This document shows, piece by piece, positions 15,657 through 22,539 of a stretch of DNA of 22,539 nt. Source of the DNA: Bacteroidaceae bacterium (GTDB taxonomy: Bacteria; Bacteroidota; Bacteroidia; Bacteroidales; Bacteroidaceae); the NCBI GenBank assembly GCA_900769765.1, contig CAAGHW010000045.1, positions 1-22,539 on the forward strand, given 5' to 3'. Numbering within the stretch: the first letter of the stretch is position 1; every line of letters begins with the position of its first letter. The notes under the pieces are model-generated. The model was not told where the DNA came from, made no database searches, and saw only the letters and a program-made list of their open reading frames with translations. A program made the position numbers and the translations under genes.

Positions 15657-17528
15657 TTATTTCCGCACTAAAACAAGCAATACATTTATGTCACTTGGCG
15701 ACACTCCCGGGATGCGGCTTGCCTGCGCAAGTGTCTCCGGGTTAATGGCTGTCAGTTTCTGCCTTGCTTCGGTCGATAGTGATTCTATGTTGTTGTAGTC
15801 GAATTTGTCTTTTATCCTGATGTTCTCCAATCTTACCATGCGCTCGGCAAGTTCTCTTTCGCGTTGTATGTAACCGCGGTATTTTATCTCGACCTCGGTA
15901 GCTTCTGTAATCTCCTCTCTGTCTGCTCCCAACTTTTCGAGTTCGCGTTTGAGTGGTACGATATATTCCGATATGTTCTCGATGGTAACTTGTGGTCGTT
16001 CAATGACCGATGCAAGTTTGCAACCGCGGACAAGCGGGGTAGTGCCGAGTGCTTCGAGTCCTTCGTTGATGAGATCGGCTTTCAAAGAGAAGTTGTTTAT
16101 GAACTCTGTCAACTTTGCTATCTTCTCTTTTTTCTCGCAAAGGCGGTTGTACCGTTCTTCGGTGGCAAGTCCTGCGTTGTATGATTTTTCGGTCAAGCGC
16201 ATATCGGCATTGTCCGAGCGGAGCAGTATTCTGTATTCGGCTCTTGAGGTGAACATTCTGTATGGCTCGTCTACGCCTTTCGTTACAAGGTCGTCAATGA
16301 GGACTCCAATGTATGCCTCATCGCGACGTAATACAAAGTCGCCCTTGCCGTCGATTTTCATCGCAGCGTTAATACCGGCAATGAGTCCTTGTCCTGCAGC
16401 CTCTTCGTATCCTGTTGTGCCGTTTACCTGTCCTGCAAAATATAGGTTTTCAACAATCTTCGACTCCAAAGTATGCTTTAGTTGTGTAGGGTCGAAGTAG
16501 TCATATTCTATGGCGTATCCCGGGCGGTATGCAACGGCATTTTCAAGTGCGGGTATTTTGCGTAGGGCTGTCAGTTGTGCTTCCATAGGTAGCGACGAAG
16601 AGAAACCGTTTACGTAAATCTCCTGTGTCGTCTCGCCCTCGGGTTCAAGGAACAGCAGGTGACGGTCGCGCTCGGCAAATGTCACAATCTTTGTCTCTAT
16701 GCTCGGACAATAACGGGGGCCTATGCTCTGTATCTGTCCGTTGTAGAGCGGAGAGTCGTCAAGGCTGTCGCTCAGTATCTTGTGAACCTCGGGGTTTGTG
16801 TAACATCCCCAACATGGCAACTGTTGTAGCTTTCGCTCTGTATTTGTGTATGAAAAACGGTGAAAATCGTTGTCACCATCTTGAATATCAACGAGTTGTA
16901 AGTTTATCGAGCGTTTGTCAAGTCGTACAGGAGTGCCTGTTTTCATGCGCCCAGCCGTAATGCCGTGCTTTGTGATTGATTCCGTCAATCCTTTTGCAGC
17001 AGGCTCTGCCACACGGCCTCCTTCAATCTGTACTTTGCCAATGTGCATAAGTCCGTTGAGGAATGTGCCGGCTGTTATAATCACGCTCTTCGCAAGAAAT
17101 GTGGCATTCATCTGTGTCTTTACACCAACCGCCTTTCCTTCCTCTACAATCAGTTCGGTTGCGATATCCTGCCATATATTCAGGTTCGGGGTGTTCTCGA
17201 GAACCTCTCTCCAATATTGGCTGAACTTCATTCTGTCGCACTGTGCACGTGGGCTCCACATAGCAGGACCTTTGGAACGGTTCAGCATACGGAACTGGAT
17301 GGATGCCTTGTCGGTGATTATACCCGTATATCCACCAAGTGCATCAATTTCGCGTACAATCTGTCCTTTGGCAATGCCGCCTATGGCCGGGTTACAGCTC
17401 ATCTGGGCAATCTTGTTCATGTCTATTGTCATCAGGCATGTCTTCTTGCCCATGTTTGCTGCCGCTGCTGCAGCCTCGCAACCTGCGTGTCCTGCTCCAA
17501 TTACAAGTATGTCGTATTCAAATGTCAT
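15657..17528 (-). CDS. mnmG: tRNA uridine-5-carboxymethylaminomethyl modification enzyme MnmG (GidA)
   Basis: MnmG works with the GTPase MnmE to install carboxymethylaminomethyl groups at the wobble uridine (position 34) of several tRNAs, using FAD and methylene-tetrahydrofolate. The protein has 623 residues from the Met at 17528. The FAD fold opens with DILVIGAGHAGCEAA (6-20), followed by CNPAIGGIAKGQ (45-56) and GPAMWSPRAQCDRM (87-100); a GRMKTGTPVRL segment and the C-terminal helical MnmE/tRNA-binding part complete it. The frame is open to 17564, but the promoter at 17566-17596 would leave no leader for that start. It is the first gene of the run to deoC. Its own promoter and the hairpin upstream suggest it is separate from the symporter unit. 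Confidence 0.97.
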   Translation of the reverse strand: MTFEYDILVIGAGHAGCEAAAAAANMGKKTCLMTIDMNKIAQMSCNPAIGGIAKGQIVREIDALGGYTGIITDKASIQFRMLNRSKGPAMWSPRAQCDRMKFSQYWREVLENTPNLNIWQDIATELIVEEGKAVGVKTQMNATFLAKSVIITAGTFLNGLMHIGKVQIEGGRVAEPAAKGLTESITKHGITAGRMKTGTPVRLDKRSINLQLVDIQDGDNDFHRFSYTNTERKLQQLPCWGCYTNPEVHKILSDSLDDSPLYNGQIQSIGPRYCPSIETKIVTFAERDRHLLFLEPEGETTQEIYVNGFSSSLPMEAQLTALRKIPALENAVAYRPGYAIEYDYFDPTQLKHTLESKIVENLYFAGQVNGTTGYEEAAGQGLIAGINAAMKIDGKGDFVLRRDEAYIGVLIDDLVTKGVDEPYRMFTSRAEYRILLRSDNADMRLTEKSYNAGLATEERYNRLCEKKEKIAKLTEFINNFSLKADLINEGLEALGTTPLVRGCKLASVIERPQVTIENISEYIVPLKRELEKLGADREEITEATEVEIKYRGYIQRERELAERMVRLENIRIKDKFDYNNIESLSTEARQKLTAINPETLAQASRIPGVSPSDINVLLVLVRK

Positions 17529-17565
17529 ATTCGTACAGAATGATTCTTGTATGTTCAAAAACATA

Positions 17566-17596
17566 CAAAATTAATACAACTTGCCGGCAAACGCAA
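17566..17596 (-). promoter_or_regulatory. Bacteroidetes-type promoter for mnmG
   Basis: On the minus strand TTG (17596-17594), a 20-base spacer and TAATTTTG (17573-17566) match the phylum pattern. Transcription would start near 17560, leaving about 32 bases before the ATG at 17528. This also decides the mnmG start. Confidence 0.6.
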
Positions 17597-17620
17597 GATT
17601 TAAAACATTTTTGTGGTTAT

Positions 17621-17662
17621 AACAGAACGACGGGGTGATTTTAGTCACCCCGTCGTTCTGTT
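17621..17662 (-). other. 18-bp perfect hairpin without a U tract
   Basis: The arms 17621-17638 and 17645-17662 pair perfectly over 18 bp around a 6-base loop. On the minus strand the hairpin begins 11 bases after the stop of the conserved hypothetical gene but is followed by ATAACCACAAAAA, so it lacks a canonical T run. It may terminate, or protect the 3' end of, the symporter-hypothetical transcript, and it separates that unit from mnmG. Confidence 0.7.
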
Positions 17663-17673
17663 GTCTTGCGATG

Positions 17674-18045
17674 TCATTCCGGATTCTTGGAATAGTATTC
17701 ATTCCACTCTTTGAGCACCTCCTGCCAATCGACAACTTCGCCGTCGGCAATGGCTTCGGCTTGCGAAATTGCCTCGTCGTGGAGTTTCTTCTCGGCATGG
17801 CGCAACTTCATGGCTTCAATGGTGGCGTCGTCAAGAATATGTATTCTTTTGCGACGTACGCATTCATCAAGGTCGGCCGGGCCAAAGGCTTTGCCCTGTA
17901 TGTTGAAATCGGATATATTGAATTCAAAAACAGTTCTCAATGTGTGGCGCACCATCTTTTGTTGTGCGCGGTTTCCATGCATCTTGCTACCCAACAGCTT
18001 GCGGATAACATCTATCTCCCGTTGTGAATATTTGTTTCTGCCCAC
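17674..18045 (-). CDS. Conserved hypothetical protein, basic N-terminus and acidic C-terminus
   Basis: I cannot assign a function. The 123-residue protein is soluble and predicted to be largely helical. The N-terminal half is basic (REIDVIRKLLGSKMHGNRA, then QQKMVRHTLR) and could form a helix-turn-helix-like DNA- or RNA-binding unit. A middle segment, FEFNISDFN followed by GKAFGPADLDECVRRKRI, has a motif-like look. The C-terminal half is acidic and Ala-rich, ending in VVDWQEVLKEWNEYY. From memory it resembles small uncharacterised Bacteroidales proteins found near mnmG, but this was not checked. It starts 4 bases after the symporter stop and is probably translated from the same mRNA. Confidence 0.8.
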   Translation of the reverse strand: MGRNKYSQREIDVIRKLLGSKMHGNRAQQKMVRHTLRTVFEFNISDFNIQGKAFGPADLDECVRRKRIHILDDATIEAMKLRHAEKKLHDEAISQAEAIADGEVVDWQEVLKEWNEYYSKNPE

Positions 18046-18049
18046 TTGT

Positions 18050-19441
18050 TTATGCTTCTCGTGTACTGTTAAGCTGTTTGGTGATTTCTCTCATGCGATT
18101 GGTTGTCAGCGGATATATGAAAATGAATATAGCCGACAATGCTGCTATGCCTGCAGGAATCCAACTGATAAGCAAGCGTAATCCTTCTACAGCATCGGCT
18201 GTCTGTACTGCACCTTCTGCGGTGTTGAAACCGAATGCGGCAAGCAACCAAAGAACTGCCGATGTTCCGAATGCACCGCCGAACTTCTGCGCCATAGACG
18301 ATGACGAGAATATCAAACCTGTAGATGCGGTCTTGAACTTAAGCTCGGCAAAATCGGATATGTCGGCATACATACTCCAAACCAACGGAGAGATGATACC
18401 GGTGAAGATACCTGTTGCAACCTGCAACAGTAACAATGTCCAATAGCCGGAAGTGCTGTCGGTGGGCACATAGTAGAATGCGATGCATAATGCCATGATT
18501 GCAAAAAGAGAGTAAAGGAATGTGCTCTTCTTGCCAAGCTTGAATGTGATGGGAGTTGCTATTGCAACGCCAATCATATTCGCAATCTCGCCAATGGTAA
18601 AGAATATACCTGCGTAGAAAAGGAACTCAATGGAGAAGAACGAGAGTGTTGCTCCCTCGGCTATCTGTGTGGTGAAATAGTAGGGGATAACGGCATATCG
18701 TACTGCTCCAAAGAAGTTGAAGAACAACACACCGCCCAAAAGAATCCACCAAGGTCCGTTGTGCAACAGTGACTTGAAGTCGTCTTTTATGCTGCTCTGC
18801 TTAATTGCGGGCTTTATTCTCTCGCGTGTCATTTTAAAGGTAAGGATAAACAGAACAAGACAGATTGTACTTACTACAATCATTGCTGTCTGCCATGCTT
18901 GAGGGTCGGTAGTGAGCTTGCCGCTTACTCCTGCCAATGAGTTGCAAAGGGGTTCCCACAATGCCAGAACAATGAATGAACCTGTGTAGGCGAAGAACAT
19001 TCTGTATGATGAAAAAACTGTCTTTTCATCGGTGTCTTCGGTCATTACTCCAAGCATGGAGCCGTAAGGGACATTGATTGCTGTGTATATGGTCATCATT
19101 AGTATGTATGTTGCAAAAGCCCATATATTCTTGCCTGTTTCGCCAAACTCGGGTGTGGTAAATAGCAGTACACCTGCAATGGCAAACGGAATGGCAATCC
19201 AGAGCAGATAAGGACGGTATTTTCCCCATTTTGTATTTGTGCGGTCAGCGATGATACCCATCATGGGGTCTGATACCGCATCCCAGATTTTTGTGACAAG
19301 GAACAAAAGGGCGGCTATTGACAAGTCTAGCCCGAAAACGTTTGTGTAGAATATGGGCAGGTATGCGCTGAATACCTTCCAGAACATCGAAGATGCCATA
19401 TCGCCGAATCCATATCCAATCTTCTCTTTCAAAGTAGCCAT
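18050..19441 (-). CDS. GPH-family sugar/cation symporter (MelB-like MFS transporter)
   Basis: The 463-residue protein has about 12 hydrophobic segments and the glycoside-pentoside-hexuronide symporter signature. The opening KIGYGFGDMASSMFW (6-20) is typical, and Asp54 and Asp58 in KIWDAVSDP align with the cation-site aspartates Asp55 and Asp59 of MelB. The loop DRTNTKWGKYRPYLLW (66-81) is the family's conserved loop 2-3. It would import a sugar or glycoside with Na+ or H+ across the inner membrane; the substrate is not evident, and no glycoside hydrolase or SusCD genes are nearby to hint at one. It has its own promoter, diverges from the sdh operon, and is followed after 4 bases by the conserved hypothetical gene. 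Confidence 0.92.
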   Translation of the reverse strand: MATLKEKIGYGFGDMASSMFWKVFSAYLPIFYTNVFGLDLSIAALLFLVTKIWDAVSDPMMGIIADRTNTKWGKYRPYLLWIAIPFAIAGVLLFTTPEFGETGKNIWAFATYILMMTIYTAINVPYGSMLGVMTEDTDEKTVFSSYRMFFAYTGSFIVLALWEPLCNSLAGVSGKLTTDPQAWQTAMIVVSTICLVLFILTFKMTRERIKPAIKQSSIKDDFKSLLHNGPWWILLGGVLFFNFFGAVRYAVIPYYFTTQIAEGATLSFFSIEFLFYAGIFFTIGEIANMIGVAIATPITFKLGKKSTFLYSLFAIMALCIAFYYVPTDSTSGYWTLLLLQVATGIFTGIISPLVWSMYADISDFAELKFKTASTGLIFSSSSMAQKFGGAFGTSAVLWLLAAFGFNTAEGAVQTADAVEGLRLLISWIPAGIAALSAIFIFIYPLTTNRMREITKQLNSTREA

Positions 19442-19475
19442 AGTGTTTTATTTTTTAATGTTTTTTAATTTGTGG

Positions 19476-19506
19476 CAAATGTAGCAAAAGTGTGGGTTAC
19501 TGCCAA
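19476..19506 (-). promoter_or_regulatory. Bacteroidetes-type promoter for the symporter gene
   Basis: On the minus strand TTG (19506-19504), a 20-base spacer and TACATTTG (19483-19476) match the pattern exactly. The leader to the ATG at 19441 would be about 28 bases. Confidence 0.65.
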
Positions 19507-19628
19507 TTTGTGAGTGCTTTTTTTAACAATCCAGCATCTGTTTCATTTGAAAACATATTGTCTGCTGTTTGTTTTTAAACTTATATCCCGCCATTAATAA
19601 TGGTAAACAACCTAAAAAAAAAGAGCCA

Positions 19629-19662
19629 TTTGCTATTTTTAATAAAAAAAAGTTTATTTTTG
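19629..19662 (+). promoter_or_regulatory. Likely promoter of the sdhCAB operon
   Basis: TTTG (19629-19632) and TATTTTTG (19655-19662) are separated by 22 bases, close to the 20-base norm. Transcription would start near 19669, with a ~65-base AT-rich leader before sdhC. The divergent gap (19442-19733) holds this and the symporter promoter; no operator-like palindrome was seen. Confidence 0.5.
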
Positions 19663-19733
19663 TCTTTCGTTAAAGGTTATAATGGGTAAAAAAGTAACTA
19701 TTTATTTTTTATATAATTTAAAATCAATTCATT

Positions 19734-20474
19734 ATGTGGTTATTTAAATCTTCAGTGGGAAGAAAGGTAGTTATGAGTGTTTCGGGTATCGCCCTTGTGC
19801 TCTTCCTTCTTTTCCACATGTCAATGAACTTGGTTGCTATCTTCAGCGCTGAGGGTTACAACATGATTTGTGAGTTCTTGGGAGCTAACTGGTATGCATT
19901 GGTGGGAACAGCTGGTCTTGCTGCTCTTGTCGTTGTACACTTCGTTTATGCTTTCATCCTTACAATGCAGAACAGAAAGGCACGCGGTGCACAGCGTTAT
20001 GCTGTTGTTGAAAAGCCAAAGAATGTATCTTGGGCTTCTCAGAACATGCTTGTTCTCGGTATCGTTGTTATCCTTGGTTTGTGCTTGCACTTGTTCAATT
20101 TCTGGGCAAACATGCAGCTGCCTGAGGTTCTTCACAAGTTGGGTATGCATGTAGAGCCAAACGTAATGGCTAACGTTGCCAACGGTTCTGCTTACATTGC
20201 AAAAACATTCACATGCCCTGTTTATGCAGCTCTTTACACTGTATGGTTGGCTGCTTTGTGGTTCCACCTCACACACGGTTTCTGGAGCGCAATCCAGACA
20301 CTCGGAATTAACAACAACGTATGGTTCTGCCGTTGGAAGGCTATCGGTAACGTAGTGGTTACTTTGATTATCCTCGGCTTCTTTGTTGTTGTCGTAGCAG
20401 GTTTCTTCGGCATTGGTGCACTCGGCCAGATTGAAGTTGCGGCTCCTGCTGCTTGCTGCGCACCTTGTTGCTAA
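19734..20474 (+). CDS. sdhC: Succinate dehydrogenase/fumarate reductase cytochrome b subunit
   Basis: This is the membrane anchor of complex II/fumarate reductase, passing electrons between menaquinone and the catalytic subunits. The 246-residue protein has five likely membrane helices (about 12-36, 54-78, 104-124, 160-183, 203-228) and resembles the di-haem, single-polypeptide anchor of Wolinella FrdC. Candidate haem ligands are His28, His69, His119, and His178 or His181. In anaerobic Bacteroidales the complex mainly reduces fumarate to succinate, so frdC is an equally fair name. The extreme C-terminus is odd: after IEVAAPAA it ends CCAPCC, four cysteines in six residues. The codon use and higher GC of the sdh genes differ from the rest of the window and suggest strong expression. 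The gap to sdhA is 35 bases. Confidence 0.94.
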   Translation: MWLFKSSVGRKVVMSVSGIALVLFLLFHMSMNLVAIFSAEGYNMICEFLGANWYALVGTAGLAALVVVHFVYAFILTMQNRKARGAQRYAVVEKPKNVSWASQNMLVLGIVVILGLCLHLFNFWANMQLPEVLHKLGMHVEPNVMANVANGSAYIAKTFTCPVYAALYTVWLAALWFHLTHGFWSAIQTLGINNNVWFCRWKAIGNVVVTLIILGFFVVVVAGFFGIGALGQIEVAAPAACCAPCC

Positions 20475-20509
20475 TAACAATTTACTGTAAATTCTAAAAC
20501 AAATATATT

Positions 20510-22468
20510 ATGGCTAAAATAAGTTCAGTAAAAGTGGATTCTAAAATCCCCGAAGGCCCATTGGCTGAGAAATGGACGAATTATAAGGCACATCAGAAAT
20601 TGGTGAACCCTGCCAACAAACGTAAGTTGGATATCATCGTTGTTGGTACCGGTCTTGCAGGTGCATCAGGTGCAGCTTCTCTCGGTGCTATGGGTTTCAA
20701 CGTGCTTAACTTCTGTATTCAGGATTCTCCACGTCGCGCTCACTCTATTGCTGCGCAGGGTGGTATCAATGCTGCAAAGAACTATCAGAACGATGGTGAC
20801 TCTGTTTACCGTCTTTTCTACGATACAATCAAGGGTGGTGACTACCGTGCACGCGAGGCTAACGTACACCGTTTGGCTGAGGTTTCAGGTGCTATCATCG
20901 ACCAGTGCGTAGCACAGTGTGTACCTTTCGCACGTGAGTACGGCGGTCTTTTGGCTAACCGTTCATTCGGTGGTGCTCAGGTATCGCGTACATTCTATGC
21001 ACGTGGCCAGACCGGTCAGCAGCTTCTTCTCGGTGCTTACTCAGCACTCAACTACCAGGTAAACCAGGGTACTGTAAAGGTTTTCACACGTTACGAGATG
21101 CTTGACCTCGTTGTTATCGACGGTCGCGCACGCGGTATCATCGCGCGTAACCTTGTAACAGGTAAGGTAGAGCGTTTCGCTGCTCACGCTGTGGTTATCG
21201 CTACCGGTGGTTACGGTAATGCATACTTCCTTTCTACAAATGCTATGGGTAGCAACGGTTCTGCTGCATTGCAGTGCTACCGTAAGGGTGCATACTTCGC
21301 TAACCCATGTTATGCACAGATTCACCCTACATGTATCCCTGTTCACGGCGACAAGCAGTCTAAGCTTACACTTATGTCTGAGTCATTGCGTAACGACGGT
21401 CGCATCTGGGTTCCAAAGAAACTCGAAGATGCCAAGGCATTGCAGGCTGGTACAAAGCATCCTAACGATATTCCTGATGAGGACCGCGACTTCTATTTGG
21501 AGCGTCGTTATCCTGCATTCGGTAACCTTGTTCCACGTGACGTTGCTTCACGTGCTGCTAAGGAGCGTTGCGACAAGGGCTTCGGTGTAAACAATACAGG
21601 TTTGGCCGTATTCCTCGACTTCAAGTATGCTATCCAGCGTTTGGGTGAGGATGTTGTACGTCAGCGTTACGGTAACCTCTTCGACATGTACGAGGAAATC
21701 GCCGATACCAACCCATACAAGGAGCCTATGATGATCTTCCCTGCTATCCACTACACAATGGGTGGTATCTGGGTAGACTACGAGTTGCAGACATCAATCC
21801 CTGGTCTGTTCGCTATCGGTGAGGCTAACTTCAGCGACCACGGTGCTAACCGTCTTGGTGCTTCTGCTCTTATGCAGGGTCTTGCTGACGGTTACTTCGT
21901 TCTTCCTTATACAATACAGAACTACCTTGCCGATCAGATTCAGGTTCCACGTTTCAGCACTGATGCTCCTGAGTTCGTTGAGGCTGAGAAGGCTGTAAAC
22001 GACAAGATTGCCAAGATTATGAAGGTTCAGGGTACACGCAGCGTCGATTCAATCCACAAGGAACTCGGTCTTATCATGTGGGACAATGTAGGTATGGCAC
22101 GTACCAAGGAGTCTCTCGAGAAGGCTATCAAGGAGATTGCTCGCGTAAAAGACCTGTTCTGGAAAGAGGTTCGTATCCCTGGCGATGCTGACACATTGAA
22201 CATTGAGCTTGAAAAGGCACTCCGTCTTCTCGACTTCATCGAGATTGGTGAACTTATGGCTCGCGATGCTCTCAACCGTGAGGAGTCTTGCGGTGGTCAC
22301 TTCCGTGAGGAGCACCAGACCGAGGAAGGTGAGGCTAAGCGCGACGATGAGAACTTCTCATACGTAGCTTGCTGGAAATATGCAGGCGAGGGCGAGGAGC
22401 CAGAACTTCTTAAGGAGGACCTCAACTATCAGTACATCAAGGTACAGCAACGTAACTACAAGAACTAA
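20510..22468 (+). CDS. sdhA: Succinate dehydrogenase/fumarate reductase flavoprotein subunit
   Basis: The catalytic subunit interconverts succinate and fumarate at a covalently bound FAD. The 652-residue protein has the dinucleotide-binding motif VVGTGLAGASGA (44-55), the FAD-attachment segment RRAHSIAAQGGINAA with His78 as the covalent ligand, the substrate-site segment HPTCIP, and the C-terminal FAD contact GEANFSDHGANRLGASALMQG. The length and the extended N-terminus fit the larger B-type flavoproteins of Bacteroidetes and Epsilonproteobacteria. It lies between sdhC and sdhB and would sit on the cytoplasmic face. Codon use is strongly biased (GGT, CGT, CTT, TAC, AAC), in keeping with an abundant protein. 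Sequence alone does not settle the working direction; fumarate reduction is likely in an anaerobe. Confidence 0.97.
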   Translation: MAKISSVKVDSKIPEGPLAEKWTNYKAHQKLVNPANKRKLDIIVVGTGLAGASGAASLGAMGFNVLNFCIQDSPRRAHSIAAQGGINAAKNYQNDGDSVYRLFYDTIKGGDYRAREANVHRLAEVSGAIIDQCVAQCVPFAREYGGLLANRSFGGAQVSRTFYARGQTGQQLLLGAYSALNYQVNQGTVKVFTRYEMLDLVVIDGRARGIIARNLVTGKVERFAAHAVVIATGGYGNAYFLSTNAMGSNGSAALQCYRKGAYFANPCYAQIHPTCIPVHGDKQSKLTLMSESLRNDGRIWVPKKLEDAKALQAGTKHPNDIPDEDRDFYLERRYPAFGNLVPRDVASRAAKERCDKGFGVNNTGLAVFLDFKYAIQRLGEDVVRQRYGNLFDMYEEIADTNPYKEPMMIFPAIHYTMGGIWVDYELQTSIPGLFAIGEANFSDHGANRLGASALMQGLADGYFVLPYTIQNYLADQIQVPRFSTDAPEFVEAEKAVNDKIAKIMKVQGTRSVDSIHKELGLIMWDNVGMARTKESLEKAIKEIARVKDLFWKEVRIPGDADTLNIELEKALRLLDFIEIGELMARDALNREESCGGHFREEHQTEEGEAKRDDENFSYVACWKYAGEGEEPELLKEDLNYQYIKVQQRNYKN

Positions 22469-22483
22469 TAAAATTTGTAAGCA

Positions 22484-22539
22484 ATGGATAAAAATATAAG
22501 TTTTACATTGAAAGTATGGCGCCAGAGAGGTCCTAAAGC
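22484..22539 (+). CDS. sdhB: Succinate dehydrogenase/fumarate reductase iron-sulfur subunit (5' end only)
   Basis: ATG at 22484, 15 bases after the sdhA stop, opens a frame that runs off the window after 18 codons: MDKNISFTLKVWRQRGPK. This is the recognisable start of the Fe-S subunit, which relays electrons between the flavoprotein and the cytochrome b. The Fe-S cysteine motifs lie beyond the edge, so the call rests on the short N-terminus and the C-A-B gene order. Confidence 0.85.
   Translation, partial: MDKNISFTLKVWRQRGPK

Noticed and set aside
16915..17574. A 219-codon plus-strand open frame opposite mnmG
   Set aside because: It is an antisense shadow of conserved mnmG motifs with no independent support.
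19821..20480. A 219-codon minus-strand open frame opposite sdhC
   Set aside because: The reverse strand of a highly biased gene stays open by codon composition; sdhC is clearly the real gene.
21529..21556. TGTTCCACGTGA plus a nearby TTCACGTG inside sdhA, resembling parS half-sites
   Set aside because: Only the left part fits; the right arms diverge, and the bases encode the conserved LVPRDVASRAA segment, so codon use explains them.

Overview
The window looks like chromosome from a low-GC member of the Bacteroidales (Bacteroides/Prevotella-like gut anaerobe). The evidence is protein-level: a fused ribBA, a five-helix SdhC/FrdC followed by the flavoprotein in C-A-B order, a PF19569-type START-like protein, and an LptF/LptG permease with a long C-terminal extension. 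Several promoters fit the Bacteroidetes pattern TTG-N20-TAnnTTTG, Shine-Dalgarno sequences are mostly absent, and the tRNA has no encoded CCA. There is no insertion sequence, CRISPR array or prophage; this is mostly core chromosome.

Layout, left to right. 1-811 (-): a membrane-anchored metallophosphoesterase cut by the window edge. 812-1428: the longest gene-free stretch, very AT-rich, with repeated DnaA-box-like 9-mers, read here as a candidate replication origin. 1429-5773 (-): an LptF/LptG permease, ribBA and a class I aminotransferase, tightly packed and closed by a hairpin terminator. 5909-6289 (-): a START-like domain protein with its own terminator. 6529-6602 (+): tRNA-Met(CAT) with promoter and terminator. 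6844-7413 (+): an unrecognised secreted protein. 7513-10344 (-): DNA polymerase I. 10467-11441 (+): a long-chain polyprenyl diphosphate synthase, converging on deoC across a shared palindromic terminator.

11469-17528 (-) is a housekeeping run transcribed mnmG, apt, uvrC, dtd, mazG-like, deoC: tRNA modification, purine salvage, excision repair, D-aminoacyl-tRNA proofreading, nucleotide hydrolysis and deoxyribose-phosphate breakdown. A perfect 16-bp parS-type palindrome lies between mnmG and apt. 17674-19441 (-) is a two-gene unit, a GPH-family sugar/cation symporter and a conserved hypothetical, separated from mnmG by an 18-bp perfect hairpin. Divergently, 19734 to the end (+) is the succinate dehydrogenase/fumarate reductase operon sdhC-sdhA-sdhB (sdhB cut after 18 codons), which would draw electrons from the menaquinol pool that the polyprenyl synthase probably helps to supply.

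The two most interesting signals are non-coding: the parS palindrome, which suggests the window lies in the origin-proximal ParB domain, and the DnaA-box-like AT-rich region about 14 kb away. The small protein oddities are a Cys/His-rich N-terminus on DeoC, two clamp-binding-like motifs in the Pol I linker and a cysteine-rich C-terminus on SdhC. No clearly new multi-gene system was found.
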